The position numbers and the translations under genes are program-made. The notes under the pieces are model-generated. The model was given only the letters and a program-made list of their open reading frames with translations. It did not search any database and was not told the DNA's origin. A stretch of 64,000 bases of DNA, taken from Eledone cirrhosa. Taxonomy: Eukaryota; Mollusca; Cephalopoda; Octopoda; Eledonidae. Where the stretch lies: NCBI GenBank assembly GCA_964016885.1, contig OZ024748.1, positions 30,695,312 to 30,759,311 on the forward strand, read 5' to 3'. Positions 60,282-64,000 of the stretch are shown here, one piece after another (position 1 is the first letter of the stretch; each line of letters starts with the position of its first letter).

Positions 60282-61830
60282 CTAGAACAGAAAACAGAGA
60301 GAAAAGAAAATTAGGAACAATAATAAATGATTGACTCATATTGATACAACACAGGGTGAATCATGTAGAACAATAAGTATCGCTGACTCCTCCTCATCTT
60401 CCTTTTTCTTCTTCTTAACAGTGTCCACTCTTTTGAAAGCATTTGGCCAAGGCTTTGTTCTCAGTATAATTTCCTCCCTTCCGTACACCAACCCCTGAGG
60501 ACCTGAGATCCTCCCTTCTGTACACCAACACCAGAGGCCGAGATACTCCCTTCCGTACACCAACCCTTGAAGACCTGAGATCCTTCCTTCTGTACACCAA
60601 CGCATGAGGCCCTGAGATCCTCCCTTCCGTACACCAAACCCTGAAGCCCTGAGAACCTCCTTTCTGTACACCAACTTTAGAGGCCCTGAGAAAGGTTCTA
60701 GGCATTATGCTTCCTTCTCTAAAAAAAACTACTATGTTTCAAATGGTTTAATTATCAATCCCATGAAATTCCTAATTCATTAGCTGTGGTCATGGTTTTG
60801 TGGTTTGGCAGTAATAAGTGTAGACACTGCACCCTCTTTTCTATAAGTAAATGTTATAAATATATTCTTTGTTTATTGTCCATGTCTATAGTTACAATTT
60901 TTATATTCTTGGAATCTTCATTTCATGCAGTTTTCAAAGCTCTTATCAGCTAGGTGACATATTCCACCAGCACTAAAGACATTTCTATTTTGATTACCAT
61001 TTCTGATATCATTTAATTAAATATTAACCCTTTTGATAGCAAACCACCTGAAACCACCCATGATTTTGTGAAACACAGTTGCTTATTTTAAATTTGTATA
61101 TATTTATCTAGTGCTTGGGTCAATTCTTCCTCTACATCTCTTTCTCACTTTCTCTCGCTCAATCTTTCTATTCTACTTTGGAAGAAATCAGCTGTACTCA
61201 GATCTGGTGAGGAGATGGACTCTGCTAGACACAAAATGCCCAAGAAATGCTGTATGTGAATATAATGCTCCTACAACTTCATCAGGAGTTATGGGACCAT
61301 ACCATACCATATTTATCTAAAAGCCTTCCAAATATTATTTTATATAAAAACATTTATGCTCTAAACATCAACTTAATAATGAGTAAGTTAGTTATATTAC
61401 TAAATCCCTCCAAATTTTTAATTATTATTTTCAAAGTTAGTGTTTTGTTATAGTTTGGCAGGGTCCTGCTGCCAATAAAAACACATGTACCAGTTGAGAT
61501 TCACTCCAGTTTATTATTACGTGAGTAACTAATTTATTCATTGGTTAGTTTAGTAACTGGATGGTTGTTTAATTGTTGTCATGTTAATTGTTAAAGCTAT
61601 CACACATCCTATCATCTCAGTGACTATTCTTTCATTAAGAATCTTGCAAAACAGATACAAAAATGAAGTATAGGCAGTGTGTTTCATTAGAAATATGGTA
61701 ATGGAGATATATAGAAAAATGTGATATTACTTACCGTCAATGAAAAAATATAAATTTTCAGTTTTTAGACCACATCCCTTGCTATTAATCTCCTGCAGTT
61801 CATTAGATTGTATGAAAATATTCCAAAGTG
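60088..61830 (-). CDS. C-terminal two exons of a PAN/apple-like secreted protein
   Basis: Two minus-strand exons fit together. Exon 61830-61735 (tttcatttcag|CA... GACG|gtaagt) has only one open frame and ends in phase 1. Exon 60281-60088 (ctgttctag|AA...) begins in phase 2, so they join as ...YFFID-E-REVNSFTAYSTF. The tail SEIQCSSICLKYPTCIAFRV and CHCTLIKLY, stop TGA, shows the C-x3-C-x5-C-x-aF...C.L spacing typical of PAN/apple modules. Known PAN domains bind proteins or carbohydrates outside the cell. Upstream exons, including any signal peptide, were not found; phase requires the preceding exon to end in phase 1. A poly(A) candidate (AATAAA on minus) is at 59964-59959. Function is not assignable. 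Confidence 0.6.
60465..60705. repeat. ~37-base minisatellite with alternating units
   Basis: Six units CCTCCCTTC(C/T)GTACACCAAC...GAGGCCCTGAGAT. The C/T after CTTC alternates strictly (CCGT, CTGT, CCGT, CTGT, CCGT, CTGT), a two-unit higher-order repeat of about 74 bases. Lies in the intron between the two PAN-like exons. Confidence 0.9.
61130..61320 (+). mobile_element. SINE (second family) 3' part in the PAN-like intron
   Basis: CTTTGGAAGAAATCAGCTGT ACTCAGATCTGGTGAGGAGA ... CTTCATCAGGAGTTATGG. Confidence 0.65.
61735..61830 (-). CDS. PAN-like gene, penultimate exon
   Basis: 96-base exon with strong acceptor and GTAAGT donor, encoding LWNIFIQSNELQEINSKGCG then LKTENLYFFID. The other two frames contain stops. 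Confidence 0.58.
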
Positions 61831-61899
61831 CTGAAATGAAAACAGAAATTTTCTTTTTCTCAACAGGCTTCATTATTTTTCATTATTCCGTTAATGAGG

Positions 61900-62122
61900 G
61901 CGGATGATTGGCAGTATCAGTAGTATTGAACAACATGCTTTGTGGCATATAGTTACCGCCCTTTATATTCTAAGTTCTAATCCCATTGAGGTTAGCTTTG
62001 CCTGTCATCCTTACGGGGGGGTCAATAAAATATGGTACCAGTAACGCACTGGGGTCAATTTAATTAACTTCTTCCTTCCCTTCAAATTAATGACCTTTGT
62101 GCCAAAAGTAGAAACAATTATT
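61900..62122 (+). mobile_element. tRNA-derived SINE, diverged
   Basis: GGGCGGATGATTGGCAGTATC ... CCTGTCATCCTTACGGGG ... TGCCAAAAGTAGAAACAATT. Confidence 0.82.
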
Positions 62123-62124
62123 CA

Positions 62125-62440
62125 TTAGAATGTCAGATAGAATGTTTTGTAGTTTTCTTTCCAGCTCTCTGAGCTCAGAGTTCTTGCCAAGGTCAATGTT
62201 GCTTTTTAACTTTTCTAGGATAAAAGAATTATCTGTCCAGTACTGGGTTTCATTCTTCCTCTATTTCTCTTTCTCACTTCCTCTCTATAACTTTCTCTCT
62301 CTCCCTCTCTCTCCCTCTCTCTCCCTCTCTGTCTTTCATTCTCTTTCCTTCTCTGGAAGAAATCAGCTGTGTTCGGACCTGGAGAGAGGATGGGCTCCGC
62401 CGGGTGTAAAATGTCAAAATAGCACCCTTCAGGAGTTATG
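62125..62440 (+). mobile_element. SINE (second family) with (CTCTC)n insert
   Basis: TCAGATAGAATGTTTTGTAG head; GAAGAAATCAGCTGTGTTCG GACCTGGAGAGAGGATGGGC body; ends TCAGGAGTTATGGGTTC. Confidence 0.72.
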
Positions 62441-62631
62441 GGTTCATACAAACGTGTTCTTTTCATATTGATAAAGAAATTCTTACTGCTTTGATATAAT
62501 CGACTTCCCAACCTTCCAAAATGTGTCTACATAAGATATTATTAGTCATTTAACATATGCATGGACCCCGTAACTCCTGGGAAGTCGTAGGCGCGACTTA
62601 TTGACATACAGTGTTTCTAGGGTATTTTTTA

Positions 62632-62900
62632 AACCTGGCGGAGCCCATCTCCTCTCCAGGTCTGACCACAGCAGATTTCTTCCAGAGAAGGATAGAGAGA
62701 ATGAAAGAATGGAAGTGAGAAAGAAATATATAGGAAAAATCGACCCCAGTACCAGTCAGGTACTTTTTTTATCGACCTCAAATGGATGAAAGACAAAGTT
62801 GACCTCAGCAGGATTTGAACTCAGAGAGCAGAGAGCAGAAATGAATACTGCAAAGCATTCTATCCAATGTTCTAACGTCTCTACCAATTCGTCACCTTCA
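62632..62900 (-). mobile_element. SINE (second family), inverted copy
   Basis: GGCGGAGCCCATCTCCTCTC CAGGTCTGACC...; ends with TTTGAACTCAGAG and AGCATTCTATCCAATGTTCT. Faces 62125-62440. Confidence 0.75.
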
Positions 62901-63062
62901 TTTAACATATAATAGATACTTATTTATTATAATTAATATTTTTTAATTATAAGAACAAGAACACAGATGTAGGCAGTTAGGTTGTAGGTGGGTAGGCAAA
63001 TAGATAGGTAGGTAAACAGCTAAATAGATAGATTAATAGTTAGATAGTTTGGAATATATAGG

Positions 63063-63253
63063 AGGGTCGGCTGAAAAGTTCATAGGCGGAACAAGATACT
63101 CTCATGGAATGACAAAATGAGGTTTACTTTGAAAATAGTCCCCGGAAAGAAACAATGCAATTATTAATAAGGAGAGTTGAAATTAATGCAAGAAAGATTT
63201 CACAGCTCTAGCATCACTCCTTCATAGTCAGCCTATGAACATTTCAGCCTAAC
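63063..63253. mobile_element. Mariner-type MITE, ~190 bp
   Basis: Inverted ends GTCGGCTGAAAAGTTCATAG and CTATGAACATTTCAGCCTAAC with TA-rich flanks, the wording of mariner termini. Interior shared with 44905-45030. Confidence 0.7.

Positions 63254-63256
<3 letters not shown>

Positions 63257-63322
<66 letters not shown>
63257..63322. repeat. (TA)n
   Basis: About 33 TA units. Confidence 0.96.
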
Positions 63323-63325
<3 letters not shown>

Positions 63326-63500
63326 TAAACGGAATAGAAAATGCTGACAAATTGTTCACAGTTGAAAAATGGTTTAATTAGGAATAAAAGAGTATTAGTG
63401 ATTGTATGGGTTAGTATTCAGTTGTGGTTTTAAGTTTTTAAGTTTTTACCGGTTGCGCATTTCTAAATGCTTTTCAAAAATAATTTTGAGATAGAGTGTC
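63323..63500 (+). repeat. Dispersed repeat next to (TA)n, copy 2
   Basis: AATGCTGACAAATTGTTCAC ... GGTTAGTATTCAGTTGTGGT; extends further than the copy at 39217. Confidence 0.78.
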
Positions 63501-63547
63501 CGTGCTGTTTGCTCTGATCTGATTAGTTTTGGGAATTCTACCTGTTT

Positions 63548-63765
63548 TTATGTTAAAAAAGTGGCTCCAATTTGCAAAAATTCTTGTGGTCAAAACAATT
63601 TTGATTGGTCGGTAGAGGTCATGTGAATGTAAAAAATTGATTTTGCGCCAAGACTGTTTTTATGTTAAAAAAGTGGCTCCAGCAAAAATTCTTGTGGTCA
63701 AAACAATTTTGATTGGTCGGTAGAGGTCATGTGAATAAAAAATTGGTTTTGCGCCAAGATTGAGA
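63548..63765. repeat. ~110-base tandem duplication
   Basis: TTTTTATGTTAAAAAAGTGG ...GTCAAAACAATTTTGATTGG TCGGTAGAGGTCATGTGAAT...TTTTGCGCCAAGA occurs at 63546-63655 and 63656-63762, with small deletions in the second. Confidence 0.93.
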
Positions 63766-64000
63766 AATGACTCTTTCACAACAAATATGTGTGTGTGTGT
63801 GTGTGTGTGTGTAGTAGTAGTAGTAAGGTGTTCGATGTTGTGATAATGGTTAGCAGTGATGTGTGTCAAATGGCTATTAAGATAAGTGTGTGTGTGTGTG
63901 TATAGCAGAGTAATTTGTGGTGGCAGGGATGGTCAGTAAGAATGTGTCTGAAAGCAATGGGGGGTATTTTAGCATGTCAAAAGATATTTTTCAGCTTTTG

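Overview
This is a eukaryotic, AT-rich, intron- and repeat-dominated window. The signals together point to a mollusc, most likely a cephalopod (octopus-like): metazoan P5B-ATPase and small heat-shock protein exons with large repeat-filled introns, many copies of a tRNA-derived SINE ending in ...GCCTAAAGTAGAAACAATTATT, RTE/L1-type LINE debris, Penelope-like elements and very many (TA)n tracts. The species assignment is inference. Nothing looks bacterial: there are no operons, CRISPR arrays or rRNA genes, and no convincing tRNA gene.

Host genes. (1) 1727-16360 (+): the last 11 exons of a P5B P-type ATPase, closest by eye to ATP13A2 (lysosomal polyamine exporter). All junctions are GT-AG and phase-consistent, except for an extra A in an A-run of the penultimate exon that breaks the frame. 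(2) 45422-37722 (-): a complete three-exon small heat-shock protein (alpha-crystallin family, 191 aa). (3) 61830-60088 (-): the last two, phase-matched exons of a secreted-type protein with a PAN/apple-like cysteine pattern. (4) 21194-20456 (-): an ankyrin-repeat exon with good flanking splice sites but at least four frameshifts, so a pseudogene or a poor assembly. The host genes show no functional link to one another.

Mobile DNA fills almost everything else. There are RTE-like LINE pieces (1-155, 1930-3470, 12975-13885). A second LINE family recurs as RT (17890-18830, 57660-56615) and as 3' ends (30990, 47590, 51970, 53690). There is an L1-like RT with YADD (6286-7130), a zinc-finger-tailed LINE (27825-28926), LINE endonuclease pieces (33.0-34.1 kb) and a GC-rich RT relic (23340-21620). 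A complete but inactivated Tc1-like element with 204-bp terminal inverted repeats lies at 48903-50458. Two internally deleted mariner-like elements are at 5.1-5.6 and 43.8-44.3 kb. Penelope-like element parts are an RT/N-terminal region at 42.9-41.3 kb (-) and an open GIY-YIG C-terminal ORF at 54388-55122 (+).

Most notable: the window holds a scattered set of type I hammerhead-ribozyme-like motifs (CUGANGA - stem II - GAAA - tiny stem III - UH - stem I). The best are at 8131-8050, 32212-32280, 39449-39389, 52835-52758, 53900-53856, 55836-55766 and 58140-58215, with several degenerate copies. Each is followed, in its own direction, by a stretch of unique sequence (tens to a few hundred bases) and usually a (TA)n tract. 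Many sit in head-to-head inverted pairs with (TA)n at both outer ends. One (54252-54159) lies in the inverted 5' arm of the GIY-YIG Penelope-like element. This ties the ribozyme/foldback units to Penelope-like retroelements or retrozyme-like derivatives.

Stretches not listed (for example 23.6-24.4, 26.3-27.4, 34.6-35.1, 45.5-46.1 and 50.6-51.2 kb) hold AT-rich sequence or microsatellites in which I recognise no gene.
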